In this document: piece by piece, positions 63,823 to 64,000 of the stretch
How positions within the stretch are numbered: position 1 is the stretch's first letter
Layout of the letters: every line of letters begins with the position of its first letter
NCBI GenBank assembly: GCA_947498325.1
Contig: CANMKE010000015.1
Coordinates: forward strand, 55,784 to 119,783
DNA: 64,000 nucleotides
Origin: an uncultured Persicobacter sp.
Lineage (GTDB): Bacteria > Bacteroidota > Bacteroidia > Cytophagales > Cyclobacteriaceae
Direction: 5' to 3'
The notes under the pieces: generated by a model
The model's input: the letters and a program-made list of their open reading frames with translations, nothing else
Told to the model about the DNA's origin: nothing
The model's database searches: none
Position numbers and translations under genes: made by a program

Positions 63823-64000
63823 TAGTTGGTTGTAGCGAGGGGACTGCGACCAGTGTTAGGGGTAAGGTTACTACGATTGGAGGTAGGGCTATTTTTCCAT
63901 GGAATGAATTCCATGTCTAACATAAAAAGTCCTTTCAGGCATGCGCGTAAACTTTTAATTTCGATAATATCAATTAATGGAATATTTCTGTCAATTCAAG
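63823..64000. other. Non-coding window end with REP-like palindrome
   Basis: No coding frame is present. The DNA is G-rich (GCGAGGGGACTGCGACC, then GTTAGGGGTAAGG) near 63835-63875, then carries the perfect dyad CATGGAAT-GA-ATTCCATG at 63898-63915. TCTAACATAAAAAGTCCTTT and the end of the window follow. This arrangement resembles short dispersed REP-like elements, but no second copy is visible here. Confidence 0.4.

Overview
The window comes from the chromosome of a member of the phylum Bacteroidota, most likely a marine or gliding Cytophagales-type bacterium. I infer this from a PorU/PorV pair of the type IX secretion system, TonB-dependent receptors with CarboxypepD_reg N-domains, a DksA-family protein without zinc cysteines, a DUF4286 protein, a bacterial ComA, and TAnnTTTG promoter-like boxes. 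The species cannot be fixed from sequence alone. Coding density is high and almost all genes are intact. I see no rRNA, tRNA, CRISPR array, prophage, transposase or restriction/defence island.

Layout. 1-6.5 kb: truncated clpC, a sua5-type/wbqC pair, mltG, and a leftward cluster of DUF4286 protein, two tandem FKBP isomerases and a RibD/DHFR-like reductase. 6.7-9.7 kb: a degenerate thiamine-pyrophosphokinase-like protein, yraN, lipB, a small conserved protein and a MORN-type exported protein. 9.9-18.9 kb: htpG, a 485-aa helical protein, a patatin lipase, a 738-aa WG-repeat protein, small unknown proteins, a CarboxypepD_reg exported protein and an ArsR-like regulator. 19-26.7 kb: an outer-membrane block holding a lipoprotein made of four 'LTxxDY' modules, its partner TonB receptor, an AT-rich gap of about 0.55 kb, and a large Oar-like TonB receptor. 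26.9-37.1 kb: rfbC-type epimerase, NAD epimerase, a TPR protein coupled to comA, DUF368, aroE, uvrB, an AlkA-like glycosylase, and nfeD-floA. 37.2-48.1 kb: GT3 glycogen synthase, a 2'-5' RNA ligase-like protein, a DUF6702/HupE/M1 peptidase neighbourhood, a large pseudopeptidase-propeller-barrel protein and a DAO-family oxidoreductase. 48.1-55.5 kb: MBL hydrolase, pssA (TTG start), porU, porV and an M16-like protein without its zinc site. 55.6-64 kb: rluB-type pseudouridine synthase, scpB, DksA-like protein, a 1156-aa lamin-tail-domain protein, asd, a THUMP-like methyltransferase and a short REP-like non-coding end.

Functional themes. Much of the window concerns the cell envelope: peptidoglycan (MltG), phospholipid (PssA), undecaprenyl-phosphate recycling (DUF368), membrane microdomains (FloA/NfeD), outer-membrane receptors and the type IX sortase with its partner. 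A second theme is protein quality control (ClpC, HtpG, FKBPs). The rest is housekeeping metabolism and DNA repair.

No single classical unknown system stands out. The best leads are four degenerate-enzyme or modular proteins: the TPK-like pseudoenzyme at 6731, the TonB receptor plus four-module lipoprotein at 18995-22854, the pseudopeptidase/propeller/barrel protein at 43465, and the zinc-less M16 protein after porV. ComA is a further lead, as a possible source of sulfonate for sulfonolipids. All family names rest on motif recognition by eye; no database search was run.
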